From Drosophila miranda (Eukaryota > Arthropoda > Insecta > Diptera > Drosophilidae): a stretch of 64,000 bases of DNA. The notes beneath the pieces are model-generated. The model saw nothing but the letters and a program-made list of their open reading frames with translations. It was not told where the DNA came from and made no database searches. Shown piece after piece: positions 46,601 through 59,100 of this stretch. The stretch spans positions 15,128,001 through 15,192,000 of the forward strand of contig NC_046675.1 of NCBI RefSeq assembly GCF_003369915.1. Direction: 5' to 3'. Numbering within the stretch: position 1 is the stretch's first letter; the number at the start of each line of letters is the position of its first letter. Both the position numbers and the translations under genes were made by a program.

Positions 46601-49600
46601 GGACAAGAAGGCCGTGGAGCTGGAGATACAGCGGATACTGAAGGACAAGAATATAACCGAACTGAATCTGAGGTACATATGTCATTAAATAGATAAGATA
46701 CATAGTGTAGTCACATAGACCTCTGAAATTTGAACAGATCCGAGGAGGATCGAAGCAGTCGCTTGAGGGAGGAGACCATCTCGCTGCGCGAGGAGCTCAA
46801 TCGCGTGAGTCTGAACCGGGATTTGTTGGAGCAGCAGCGGATCGAGTCGGACAACCTGATTTGTCTGCTGGAGAAACAGAAGTCGGACCTGGAGTATGAT
46901 CTCGATAAATTGCTGATGGAGAAGTGCGATTTGCAGGAGAAGCACGAGAAGCTGTCCAGCAACAGCTGCTCCACCAGCGACGAGCTGAAGTCCGTGCAGA
47001 ACTGCCTGATGGAGGCTCAGGAGGAGCGCAAGAAGCTGCGCCTCCAGTCCGGCGATCAATCGAATGAGATCGGGGAGCTGAAGAAGGAACTGGCCGTGCT
47101 GGACAAGGCGCGCCTGGAGCTGGAGACGGACAATCTCTCGTACAGCGAGAAGCTGAAGTGCCTGCAGCTGGAGAAGGAGAAGATCCTGCAGGACTTGGCC
47201 TGCGTCACAAGAGATCGGGGCGACATCCACAACCAGCTTACGGCCATGTGCCGCAAGAAAGAGGCCCTCAACGAGGAGCTGATGCGCACGCGGCAGCGAC
47301 TCGAACAGACGACAGAGACGAACAGCCGCCTCAATCGTAACCTCGAGGAGATGGTCAAGGATGTGGAGGAGAAGCAGGTGGTGATTGATCTGCACGAAAA
47401 GGACTCACATCGCCTCAACGAACTCCTGGCCGCCATCCGCTCCGAGAAGGAGTCCCTCGAGTCGGTGCTCTTTGACACAAACAGCTCGCTGGAGGCCACC
47501 GAAGAGAAGCGCAGCCAACTGGAACGTGATCTCCAGGAGGCACTGGTCCGTGAGGAGTCGCTGAAGAACCATGTGGCCCGCCTGCAGAAGGACCTGGAGA
47601 TGTGCCAGCGCAAGGCCCAGGAGACCAAGACGCAGCTCCTCAATGCCGCTCGCGCCGCCGAGAGTGATTTCAACCAGAAGATCTCCAATCTCCAGGCGGC
47701 CGGCGAAGACGCTGCCAAGCGACATGGCGACGAGGTGCTGCAGCTGCGCAATGCACTCGAAAAGCGTATGCAGCAGGCTCTGCAGGCCCTTCAGACCGCC
47801 AAGGACGATGAGATCGAGAAGCTGCAGGAGCGTCTGGCCACGCTCCAGGCGCACATCGAGAGCCTTGTCCAGCAGCATGAGGAGGCCCTAATCCGGGCCG
47901 AGAGCGAGAAGCAGCAGGCACTGCTCATTGCCCATCGCGACAAGCAGGCGGTGGCCGAGCGCCTGGAGTCCGTCTCCCGGGATCTGAAGACCGAGCAGGA
48001 GTCCCTGGATCGCAGCAAACGGGAGGCCAATGCCCGCGACGAGAAGCAAAGGTCGGCTATTGCCCAACTCAAAGATGAGATGGTACAAATGCGCACCAGG
48101 GATGAGGAGCACCAGTGAGTACTGCAAAGACCTATCCTTAAAGGATAGGGGATTGACGTAGAAGATAGAATTCAAGTGGTTTTTGATTTTTCGACTCCGA
48201 TTCTGGTCTCTGGTTGTAGATCTGGATAACATAACATAACGAATAATCTTTCAAAGAGCTATCCTTTCTTTTGTAATCATCAAATCTTGGTCAGGTTCTT
48301 TGTCTTGCTTTCTGTCATTAGTCCAAGTTTGTTTGAAAGACTTGGGGCTCCAACAAATTTTTCTAAAAGGAAAAAGCTGTATCTGGGCCGTTTGTCCATT
48401 GATTTTTATACCCGATACTCAAAATGAGTATTGGGGTATATTAGATTTGTGGTAAAAGTGGATGTGTGTAACGTCCAGAAGGAATCGTTTCCGACCCCAT
48501 AAAGTATGGGGCATCTACATTTTTAAAGATACGATAAAACCAAAAACGCAGAGTCGTAGAGGATGACTATATGTTCTAGAGTGTAAAATCTCAACCAGAT
48601 CGTATAATTATTATAGCCAGAATCAAGAAAACAATTTCATTCTTTCTCGCTCTGTCTCTCTCTAACACACAGGTTTCATAGTCGGTTTTGCCAATTGCAA
48701 AATATGAGTTCAAGAATCTCAGAACCTATAAGAGCCAGAGCAACCAAATTTGGTATCCACACTCCTGTGATATCGGACCTTGACCGTTTCGTGTCCAAAT
48801 TTCGCCACACCCCTTCCGCCCCCGCAAAGGACGAAAATCTGGGGCATCCACAAATCTCAGAGACTATTAAGGCTAGAGTAACCAAATTTGGTATCCGCAC
48901 TTCTGTTAGATCTCACTACAAAACGTGTATCTCAAAATTTCGCCCCACCCCCTTCCGCCCACACAAAAGACGAAAATCTGTTGCATCCACAATATTGCAC
49001 ATTCGAGAAAACTAAAAACGCAGAATCATAGATAATGACCATATCTATCAGATTGCTGAATCTGGATCAGATCAGATCATTTTTATAGCCAATAGGAACA
49101 AATCAATTTGCAGTGCCTACGCAGCGCCCGACGTCACGCTCAGACTGATTTTCTGTCTCTCTCGCACGCACTCTTTGTCGTGTCGTTCAATATTAGCGGC
49201 GTCTGCCGGAGAGAGCCATACTGACTTAGTATCGAGTATAACTGTAGAGTTGCGGTCTCCGCAGCAACTCACAACGTTCCCCCTCGTTTATAAATGAATC
49301 CGTAAATAACTCTTGGACTTTCTTTCTGTACTGATCAATTGTCGATGGTCGATCTTTTGTATCGGTCTAAACATTTCTTAATCGTATAAATAAATATGAT
49401 ATAAATTTCATCTTTTCTCCCTGCAAATAGAATCAAACTAGAGGAATGCATTCGCAAGCAAGAACTGCAGCTGTGCAGCATTCGGGAAGAACGCGATACT
49501 CTGTGCCGCGTGAGCGAGGAGCTGAAGATGGAGATCCGGCTGAAGGAGGACAAGATGGACGGCACCAATAACGAACTGCAGGATGCACTGCGCAAGACCA

Positions 49601-52508
49601 AAGAAGGTATTGTTCAATTGTTCTTCTGATGATCCAGTATTCATAGATTCTGTTCTGCAGGCGAGGGCTTCATAGACAGCTTGCGAAAGGAGTTGACGGA
49701 CAGTCGCCGGCAGCTGGCGGACAGCAACATTGAGCGGGACAAGTACTCCAACAGCAACAAGGAGCTGCGCGATCATGTGAAGCGTGTGGAGAGCGCCAAG
49801 CGGGAGCAGGCCCGCGCCATTGAGGAGGCGTTGCAGAAGATCAGCAGTCTGGAGGATTCCAAGAACTCCCTAGAGAACGAACGCACTCGCTTGAGTACCA
49901 TTCTCAAGGAGACGGAGAATCACTTCACCAAGACCACGCAGGAGCTGAATGCCACGAAGGCGTCGCTGCAGAAGGCCCAGGTGGAGTTCGCCCAGAAGGA
50001 CGAGGGTGGCAAGGAGCTGCAGTGCAAGCTGGTGGCCGAGGTGGAGCTGAAGGAGCGCGCCCAGCAGGAGCTGGGCCAGATCAAGAAGCAGCTCTCCGAT
50101 CTGGAGGCGAATCTCTGCGCCACGCGCCAGGAACTGGCCCGTGCCCGGTGCCACAGCAACCAGGAGGAGCACCGCTTCCATGCCCGCGAACAGGAGGTTG
50201 CCCAGCGCATGGAGGAGGCCCGCGGGCGGGAAAAACGTCTCGAGGATCAGAAGCACAATCTGGAGGTCTGCTTGGCCGATGCCACGCAGCAGATCCAGGA
50301 GCTGAAGGCCCGTTTGGGCGGTGCTGAGGGCCGCATCCGCGCCCTGGACGAGCAGCTCTCCTGCGTGGAGCTGCACAAGCGGGACACCGAGCAGAAGCTC
50401 TCATCCGTGGTGCACACGCTCCGCCGGATCGCCGGCATCCAAGTGGACGGCAGTGTGAATCTCTCGCATCGCCTGCTCAGTCCTTCCAGGCGGTTCAGTC
50501 CGTCACGCAGTGTGGGCGACTACGATGCCAGGAGCTCCTCCCAGTGCCCGGATGCACCGATCGATGTGGATCCGGACCTGGTGCGGAAGGGCGTGCGGAA
50601 TCTCATGCATCAGGTGGCCCAGCAGGAGAGGGAGAAGGATGACTACAAGTCACAGCTGGGGGCCGCCAAGAAGCAGCTCCAGGATGCGGCCGAGCAGCAG
50701 CTGCGCTGCGATGCGAAGTTAAGCAAACTCCAGGCCATGCTCCGGAACCTGCAGGAGGAGAAGAGCAACCTGGAGACGGAGCGCAAGATGAAGATCTCAG
50801 CCATATATGCCCTGGAGGAGAAGCTCAAGCAGCGCAGCGACGAGTGCCAGATGCTGCGCGAGCGTTTGGCCCAAACGGAGATGCAGCTGGCGGCCACATC
50901 CGAGGAGAATGGCCAGAACGAGGAGCGGCTGGAGAAGTGCCGCCAGCAGTGCTCCAAGCTGGACAACGAGAAGCGACAGCTGCAGGAGGAACTTGCCAAG
51001 GTTGAAGGACGCGCCAGCAAGCTGGATCTCCAGCGGGTGGCCATGGAGGGGGATCTCACACGCCTCCAGATGGCCCTCCAGGAGAAGGACTGCAGCATTC
51101 GCCAGCTATCCGAGCGACTGGAGAACCAGAACCGTGCCCTGACCCAGCTGGAGGATCGCTGCACCTCTCTCAAGTCCACCGTGGATCAGCTGAAGGACCG
51201 CCTCCAGAAGTCCACCGTCAGCGAGACCCAACTCCGGGGCGAGATCAAGACCCTGCAGAAGGAGCTCTCCGAGCAGGGACACTGCTCGCAGGCCAACGAA
51301 GACAAGCTGAAGCTGCTTCAGAAATCCCTACAGACCGCCGAGAACGAGAAGCGCATTCTCACCGAGCGCCTGGACAGCTCCCAAACGAATCTGAACGAGC
51401 TGAGACGCAGCCAGCAAGCCCAACTCGATGGCAACCAGCGGCTGCAGGATCAGGTCACCGATCTGGAGGTCCAACGATCGGCTCTCGAGTCGCAGCTGAG
51501 GATTGCCAAGTGGAATCAGGAGTCCGGCGGCGACAAGGGTCTGAGCAATGGCAATGGCAACGGCGCTGGCGGCGAGGAAGAGCTCAGCAGGCAGCTGAAA
51601 TCCTCCCAGAGGGAGAAGTCCGAGCTTCGTAGCAAACTGCAGACACTTCAGGTGGGTTTCCGTGTGATCTTTACACCCCTGCCTGTTCTTTAGCTTTTCT
51701 GATTTCAATCCAGGACAAAGTCAAGCAATTGGAATGCGAGCGAAAGAGCAAATTCTCGGGCGGCAGTGCCTACGATCGTGCAGAGAAATCCAATTCCTAC
51801 TATGGTGGTGGGGGTGGGGCCGCAGATTCAGGGGAATTCGACTCGAATCGCTATGATGCGGGAGGCACAGGTGGAGGAGGTGTTGGCTCCTACAGCTGTG
51901 GTCTCGATCACAGTGTGATCGAACAGGAGACCCGCGACCTGCGTCTCAAGGTGCGACGCCTGGAGACCCTGCTGGCAGAGAAGGAGTCCGAGTTGGCGCG
52001 GGTGAAGGCGCGCATGAACGACAGCGCCAAGTGTATGGATGGCATGGACACGGAGCGCTATCGCAGTGCCCAAATGCATGCCGAAAAGGTGCTGGATGTA
52101 CGCGAGCAATCCCACAGACAGCAAGTGCTGCGACTGGAGAATCAGGTGGGTGTCAAACCGTGGTCAGTCTGAACTATCCACTTATTTGGGAAATCCTTCT
52201 CCATAGATCTCGATGCTGAGGGAGCAGCTGGCGCAGGAGGCCAAGCGGCGGCAGCAGTATGTGCTGCGCAGTTCAAAGGCGAATCGGGAGATGCAGCATC
52301 TGCGCAGTACTCTGGGGGACTCTCTGCGCAATGTCTCCCAGCATCCAGTGGATGCTCATCTGCTGGAAAGCGAGAGCCGACGGTGAGGATCTAGCTGGAA
52401 TCTCCTCACGGTCATACGTTTCTTTAATACTCATTTTTTTGCAGTCTCGATTCGGCTGTTTCCATGAGCCTACCTCCGTCGACCTGTCGGGACTACGATC
52501 GCGATTAG
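43650..52508 (+). CDS. Root: Rootletin, ciliary rootlet coiled-coil protein
   Basis: This is the structural protein of the ciliary rootlet, anchored at basal bodies of sensory neurons and required there for mechanosensation. Nine coding exons join in frame: 43,650-44,150; 44,208-45,455; 46,521-46,672; 46,738-48,114; 49,431-49,606; 49,661-51,651; 51,714-52,145; 52,207-52,382; 52,445-52,508. They give about 2038 residues, close to the roughly 2,000 expected. The N-terminus is low-complexity, followed by the conserved rootletin segment LLRQNQELRQRLADESHSYR and SRLQSKIQQYRQRCSDLEDR. After that almost the whole protein is heptad coiled coil, interrupted by a Gly/Ser patch in exon 7 (about residues 1820-1860). 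The start ATG directly follows CCAATCCACAG, so a noncoding upstream exon may splice there. It is transcribed toward GatB, and third codon positions are strongly GC-rich. Confidence 0.93.
45680..46335. repeat. Degenerate GATA-type repeat in Root intron 2
   Basis: Dense GATA, AGATA and TAGATAGATA words occur for about 650 bp, most regular at 45,680-45,760 and more scattered afterwards. It is a decayed tetranucleotide microsatellite within the 1.07 kb intron 45,456-46,520. Confidence 0.75.
48408..49290 (+). mobile_element. Nonautonomous repeat of obscura-group type in Root intron 4
   Basis: The 1.3 kb intron 48,115-49,430 is mostly filled by one interspersed repeat. It opens with an imperfect hairpin, TATACCCGATACTC / GAGTATTGGGGTATA, at 48,408-48,441. 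It contains two imperfect direct copies of a module of about 125 bp at about 48,720-48,845 and 48,855-48,990, each with ACCAAATTTGGTATCC and GACGAAAATCTG words. It ends near ATCGAGTATAACTGTAGAGT at about 49,230. No coding capacity is present. I recognise this type as abundant in D. pseudoobscura and relatives (SGM/ISY class, thought to be Helitron-derived), from memory only. The host gene frame is unaffected. Confidence 0.65.
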
Positions 52509-53051
52509 AGAGGATTTCCTTTAGGGTTGAACTTGATCCCGCCAAGATGGTGTACTGTAATGCTCACTGCCATTTGCATTTACTTAGAGACGCTTCCTAG
52601 GAGTACCAAAACCAAAACCACAACCACAAACACCACCCCCCCAACCATCCATGCCCTAAGGGTGCTCTAGTCGCATTTGTGTTGAAAATCATAAACCGCA
52701 TTTAGTACAATTCTAGCTATTGATTGTCTGCCCCGATAGACAATCGAATATAGTGCGTCCCATTTACCATCCAAATCGCATTTTGGGCCGATCCTACTAT
52801 CGTATACACTCACAGGGTCACAAGTTCCGATTCTCCCAGGAGCCAGGGAGAACGCCGAACCGAAACAATATCTCACGATAATTTACATCATTCGCATTTC
52901 TATAAAACACCGAAACTAGTCAGCACAATACAAGGCAAAACATATTTAATCCCTAGCATATCTAAACCTATATACAGTGCGGACTGCAAACGACTGCATG
53001 TTTTATAATCTATATACAAGAGAAATACACATCTATTGAACACAAACTGCC

Positions 53052-55375
53052 TCACTTCTTTGCGGCTTTCAGCATCTTCTCCAGGCACTCCACGACACTC
53101 TTCATGTTTGCCTTTTGTCCAGAGATCTTGGCCACCTCCCCGACGATGGCAAACAGTGCCTTGGCCTTGCCTTTGTGGTATTGCAGCACGGCCTTGGGCT
53201 GGTTGGAAATAGCCTGCTGGCATAAGGCTTCGATGGTTTCCAGATCGCATATCTGCTCCAGACTGTGCTGCTTAATGAGCTGGGGAGAGGATCAAAGATT
53301 AGGGATTGTTTGCAAGGGGGCGTTCAGGGACTCACCTCATTCACCTTTGCTGTGGGATTTGTGTGCAGCAGTTGTATGAGCTGGCGGGCTGCCTGAAGAT
53401 TAATCTGTTCAGAGTGCAGGCCCTTGACAATGTTCTTTAGATCACTATCTGTTATGGAACTAAGCAAATCATATGCAACATAAAATAGTGCTCTTTAAGC
53501 CTCATTTCCTTTAACCAAGGACTATACAATTACCAAGATGTTTTATATAGCACCCAAAAATCAAAATGCCCCGTAGACATAGTGCGAGCGTTTGGTTTCA
53601 GTTTGCTGTAGCAACGTCTTTTGTTTTTGGTTTTTTGGGACCGACTTTTGCGCATTGCCAAAGACTGTATTTGTGGTTTTATTTTTCAGCTCAGCTTTCT
53701 AAAGCATTGAGAAACAGACGAAGTCTAGTTGGCAGCGGGGCCGCGGTCGGACAGCACAAGAGATAATTGAAGTACCAGAAACCGGCGCGTCCGTACCACG
53801 AGGCATCGAACGAATATTGACATGAAATTGGCTCCTGACTCAACATCTTGGTATCATATAGTCTTTGCTTTAACCTACCAGTCTTCAATATCCAAGTTAG
53901 ATTTATTGCAATAAGTTAGTAGGTCATTAATGAGAAAGTTTGAGGTGACTTTTGTGGGCACATCACCGAGATCCTTCGATATTTTCAAGAAATAATCCAA
54001 CAGAATGGGTTCGTTCTGGAAAAAATCACCCGTTTTAAAAGGTTTCGCAAGCACAATTCGATGTTTTCGTTCACTTACCACCAAAATAATGGCGGTCTCC
54101 GCATTCAGCTGGTACTGTTCCATTAAACGTTGGCGAGTATCTTCTGGCAGTTCGGGGATTTCTTCGCTTAGAGCTGCCACAGACACGAGATCCTCTGTTG
54201 ACTTGGAGCCAGGTTTGAGGTTTAGATGCAGCGGCGGTAGATTTGGTTCCGGCATGAAGCGATAATCTTGCAGCACTTCCTTGTCACGCATGGCCACAGT
54301 GCGTCTGTTTTCCGCATCCCAGGAGCGTGTCTCATTGGTTATGACACCTCCCTGGGCCACTGTCTCGAGCTGTCTATGTATTTCGAAGGTAATTGCCTGA
54401 GAAATGCTGCGAACCGAGCCAATATTCTTGACTTCAGTTCGTACACCCAGTGGATCGCCTTCCTGGTGAATGGATATATTCGCATCCACACGCAGAGCAC
54501 CCTCTGAAAAGATTTAGAAATAATTTTGAAACCATTTTATATGCGGAGTAGGAATAGCAGCTACCTTCCATTTTGCAGCTGCAGGTCTGCAGACGCCTTA
54601 GTATCAGCATCAGTTCCTTGACCAACGATGCTGCCTCCTCGCCAGTCTCCAGATCTGGGGCAAATACCAGCTCCATCAGTGGCAGGCCGGCGCGATTCAG
54701 ATCCACTAAACTTCTCTTGAGCTGCTCATCGTGCAGTGATTTACCACTGTCCTGCTCCAATTGGAGTTGCAGCAATTGAACAGACTTGTAGTACACCTTT
54801 TTGCCAGGTGTTATCACGGGAAAAGTCATTTTGCCATTGTTTGCCAAAGCCGCACGCTGCTGTGTGATCTGATAGCCATTCTGGAAGACCCCTAAAATGT
54901 TAAGTACAACGAAAAGTTGTGAGAAATCAATCTACTTACTGGCAAATCAGCATAGAAGTAATGCTTGCGATCAAACATGGATACTTCATTCACCTGGCAG
55001 CCAAGGGCCAGTGCGGTTTTTATTCCAGACTCGACGCACTTTCGATTGAGCACCTGGAGAAGGAACAAATATTTTTACTACAGAACACTACAGTACTATA
55101 TATAGTTGTCCTCACCGGCAGTGTGCCTGGTATGGATGCATCGAAATAAGCAACCGATGTGTTTAGGGCCGATCCGAAATGTGTGCCGCTGCCGGAGAAC
55201 AATTTTGAGGCGCTGGAAATTTGTGCGTGCACCTCCAATCCCACAACGCTTTTCCATCTGCAGTGCCAAGCAAAGTTATAACTAGCTTTAATTGGTAATA
55301 CTTTCGTTCATACCGTTTGGGAATCTGTGCTAATTTCGGCTGCGTGGACAGTCGCCGGATTATTAAATAATTCAT
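53052..55375 (-). CDS. GatB: Mitochondrial glutamyl-tRNA(Gln) amidotransferase subunit B
   Basis: This is the catalytic kinase/amidase-partner subunit of GatCAB. The complex converts Glu-tRNA(Gln) to Gln-tRNA(Gln) in mitochondria, using ATP and ammonia from GatA. Eight exons join in frame: 55,314-55,375; 55,116-55,257; 54,940-55,053; 54,565-54,880; 54,079-54,503; 53,879-54,015; 53,336-53,459; 53,052-53,279, giving 515 residues. A basic N-terminus ([20 protein letters not shown]) fits a mitochondrial presequence. The GatB signature is clear: [60 protein letters not shown] and [17 protein letters not shown]. The last two exons form the helical GatB/YqeY tail, ending AAKK. Reading without splicing at exon 6 would end at a TAG directly inside the donor. 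The gene is divergent from Tsc1 and convergent with Root. Confidence 0.93.
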
Positions 55376-55404
55376 TTTGTAAATAAAGGTGTCAAACCAT
55401 TGAG

Positions 55405-55680
55405 GGCGCTATCGATAGTATCGATGGTTGTGCTATCGAGCTATTAGCGGTCGCTTTGCCATTTTGGCTCTATTCAGAGCGAAGATTTCATAGTTTTTAA
55501 GTTTTGAAAAGGAACTTTATGAATAAAATGTTTAATTTTGAACAATTTTTATTTAATTTCGCTTGAAAAATAGCCGTTAAAAGACTTTTAATATAAATGA
55601 TACTATCGATGTCTTAAATCATTCCATTAAAAACTATAGTAAATATTTGTAAATACGGAATTCGATAACATATCGATGGC
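55405..55680. promoter_or_regulatory. DRE/BEAF-type site cluster between GatB and Tsc1
   Basis: TATCGATA lies at 55,411-55,418, TATCGATG at 55,420, TATCGAG at 55,435, TATCGATG at 55,604 and TATCGATGG at 55,671, with TTCGATAA just before the last. The first is 36 bp upstream of the GatB start codon. DREF binds TATCGATA and BEAF-32 binds clustered CGATA. Such clusters mark divergent housekeeping promoters and domain borders. Confidence 0.6.
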
Positions 55681-55945
55681 GAACAGCTGGAATCTATTAA
55701 AAAAATCGAGAGAGATAGAACCCGATTGGCCAAATAATAGAAAAACGCGAAACCTTTACATTTTTTTAAGACAAACATGTAAAAAAGATGAGACTAGCAG
55801 AGGTAAGTGAATCAAGACCTCGACCAAGGCCACCAGCAGTGTGTGGTGCGTCAAACTGTGCAAAAGTTTTTATGCAAACGCTTGTTAATCAGTTGACAAC
55901 GACGAAGAAGAGAAAAAGCACACGCAGCTCTGCAAACGACAACCA

Positions 55946-55971
55946 CGACGACGACGACGACGACGACGACA
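55946..55971. repeat. (GAC)n trinucleotide run in the Tsc1 leader region
   Basis: About eight CGA/GAC units precede AATTGG in the presumed 5' UTR or leader intron of Tsc1. Confidence 0.8.
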
Positions 55972-56136
55972 ATTGGTTTCTTGGAGTGAGTGGACGAGTG
56001 CAGCAGGAATACTTTTAGGTGGAGCACGGCCAATGCGCTGCAGAGGAGCGGAGCAGTGGAGCAGGCCGAAAAAATCAATCACAACTAAAAATCAAAACAC
56101 GAGCGCAGGTAGAAGTTGCACCGAATACACTCCACC

Positions 56137-59100
56137 ATGGACTTTGAAAAGATATTCCACGACTTGGAATCGAATCAGACGCTCGAAAATGAGGAAGCCA
56201 AGAAGAAACTTGTGGAGCTTTTCACGCAGAGTGAGTGCACGGCAGGCTTTAATTTACATGAAAATTGTTACCATTTGTTTGCCACTTGTTAGATAAGGAA
56301 ACGTGGGCTGTGAACTTTATGCTGGACTATTTCTTCAAAACTGGATCTCAACGCATCCTGGACGTCCTGGTCAAGGCCCAGAAGCCGCACGATAGCTACA
56401 TCTTCGATCGCCTGGACGCGTGCCTGAACAAGCCACAGCACCGAGTGCAGGGCTTGCAGGTATTCTGCTTCATCGTCCGACACCATCCAACCTGGCTGTA
56501 CAAAATAGAAAGTCATCGGCTTATCAAAACCGTCTTCAATCTGCTTACGGTGAGTAAACTCTGAGCCATTTGCATTCTGCGGATATTCTGATATATTGAA
56601 TGCACTCCTATTGCAGCACGAGAAGGAGATTGTGCCCCTGATGAGCGCCCTGTTGTGCATCATTACGCTGCTGCCAATTATACCTAATTCGATGCCGAAT
56701 TTCTTCAACTATTTGTTCGAGGTGTTTGGCCACCTGGCCTCGTGGAAGCTGCAGAACAGCAAGAGTCTGCCCGACGAAAAGCTTGTCCATCTGCAGTTGG
56801 GGCTGCAAATGCTGTTCCATCGGCTGTACGGCATGTATCCCAACACCTTTATGGCCTTCTTGGCAGAGTTCATCAAGAAGGGCAATGGCGGCGGCGTATT
56901 TCAGCATACGATTAAGCCATTGCTGGACACGGTACGTGTGCATCCTATGCTGCTGACCGACACTCCCGAGACTGAGGTCAATAATACGCGATGGAAGGAA
57001 ATGGAGCCCCATGACGTGGTCATGGAGTGTGCCAATCTGTCGCTGCCCGTCCTCCAGCCCGAGTCGAGCAACGAGGACAACAGCTATGCGTATCCCATGA
57101 CTCCGGGCTATAGCCGGATGACCTCAAACACCTCGAACACCGAGGGATTTCCCTTCCAACTGGGGAGGGACTTCCACTACAGTCGAAATTCCATCACACG
57201 CTTCGACTCGTCGGCTTCAGGGGAGCTGGGGGCCATTTGGAGTCCACAAAATGAAATTCTCGCCACCAGCAGCGCCATCCCTCTGACGCCCACCACATCG
57301 TTTATATTGCCGCTGCAGCCATCGATGAACTCCCAGTTGTTGATCGGAATGACGGGCTCCTCGCCCCCAGAGGCTGCTGTGGAGGCCACGCCGGAGACAA
57401 CGCCTCTGAAAGACCTGAGGGAGTTGAAACAGCCGCAGCATGGCCTGGCCATGGCCAATTCCCATGCCATACGGGCCATTTTTCCCTCCAGCCAACCCTC
57501 GTCGCCAATGCGCAAGGATCTACAGAATCAGTTCAATTTCCCGGACATCAGTCGAGAGGCCGAAGAGGGCACCACCAAATTTATGGAGACCACACGTGTG
57601 ACGACGGCATACGACCGTCGACTGCACCAGGTCATGCAGGACAGGCACAGCCTGCACGCCCAGCTAGATCAGCAGATATCCCTATCCAGTGTCCTGCCGG
57701 AAATGAACCTGAACTCGGAACTAACGCTGGGGGCTGGGACTGCAGCTGGAAGCCCATATCATGGCCCATCTCAGGAGGTGGCGGCCCTATGCGGCGAATG
57801 CAACGAGACGGACCGCAACATGTGCAGCGACGGGGGCCTCCACATGCCCACCAGCCGTTCCATGCACACCATGCTGCAGCAGAGGAAGCGAAGAAATCGA
57901 ATGGCCAGTTACAGCGGCAACGAAACCTGCTCCGATGGCCGAAGTACGGCGGCCAAAAAGGCATCATTCAGCGTCGAGGCTGACAATCCGATACGCAGGG
58001 CCAAGTCTTGCTCGGCTCTGGCAGGGCTGCTGCTGCAGCAACAGCAAGAGGCGAACGATGATGAGGCCGATTGTCCTGCGGGTGGACAGAGGCGGGAGAA
58101 TGGAACGACGCAAAAGACTGGCAGCCGCTTGCAACGCAGCGGCAGAATTTTGGCTATGGCAATGGTTGCACCCAAGGAGCAGCCGCCAAGAAGTTTCACA
58201 AACGCGACCACCCAGACGCTGGAGGGAGCGCTGCCGGTTCAATACGAGAACTGGATGATTGAGCTGCTGTTCGAGTGCAAGGAGCAGCGTAACAACTACG
58301 AGCGGAGTCTGCTCTATCCCCAGGACATACTGGAGGAGTACATCAAGCGGGGCATCAGAGCGAATGAGTCTTTCGATGCCGAGCAGTGCAAGCTGATGTG
58401 CCTGCAGCTGGAGTACGAAAGCTACCGACGCTCCATCCATGCGGAGAGGAACCGTCGCCTCATGGGACGCAGTCGTGACAAGCGTAGCCTGGAGATGGAG
58501 AGGGACCGCCTGCGCGAGCAGCTCAAGAACTTCGATGCCAAGAACAAGGACCTCGCCAGCAAGATGGACAATGCCATGCGATTAAACAATGAGCGCCAGA
58601 AGAGCCACCAAGAGGAGCTGTCCGAAATGAAATCCAAGTACCAGCACGAGCTGGAGGAGAAGAAGTGCCTGCGGCAGGCTAACGATGATCTGCAGACGCG
58701 CCTCACCTCGGAGATGGCCCAGCACAAGGAGATGAAGTACGAGCTGGAGTCACTGCGTGGCCAGGTGTTCAGCCTCAGTACAGAGCTGCAGCATGCTCAG
58801 CTCCAAGCAGATCTCGGACTGCAATGCAAGCAAGAATTGGCCCGCCTCGAGGCCGAGTTCATCATCATGGGTGAGGTCCAAGTGCGATGTCGTGATCGTC
58901 TGGCCGAGATTGACAACTATCGAGCACGCGACGAGGAGCTGCAAATGCTCCAAGAGAGCAGCCATCTGGAGCAGAAGGGTATGAATCAGATTTCTCCTCG
59001 TTGTAGGCCTTTTTCTTGAATTAATTTTTAACATTTAACAGATCTGAGGCACAGCCTGGACGAGAAGACATCACAGCTGGAGAGCATGAAGCATAGGATT

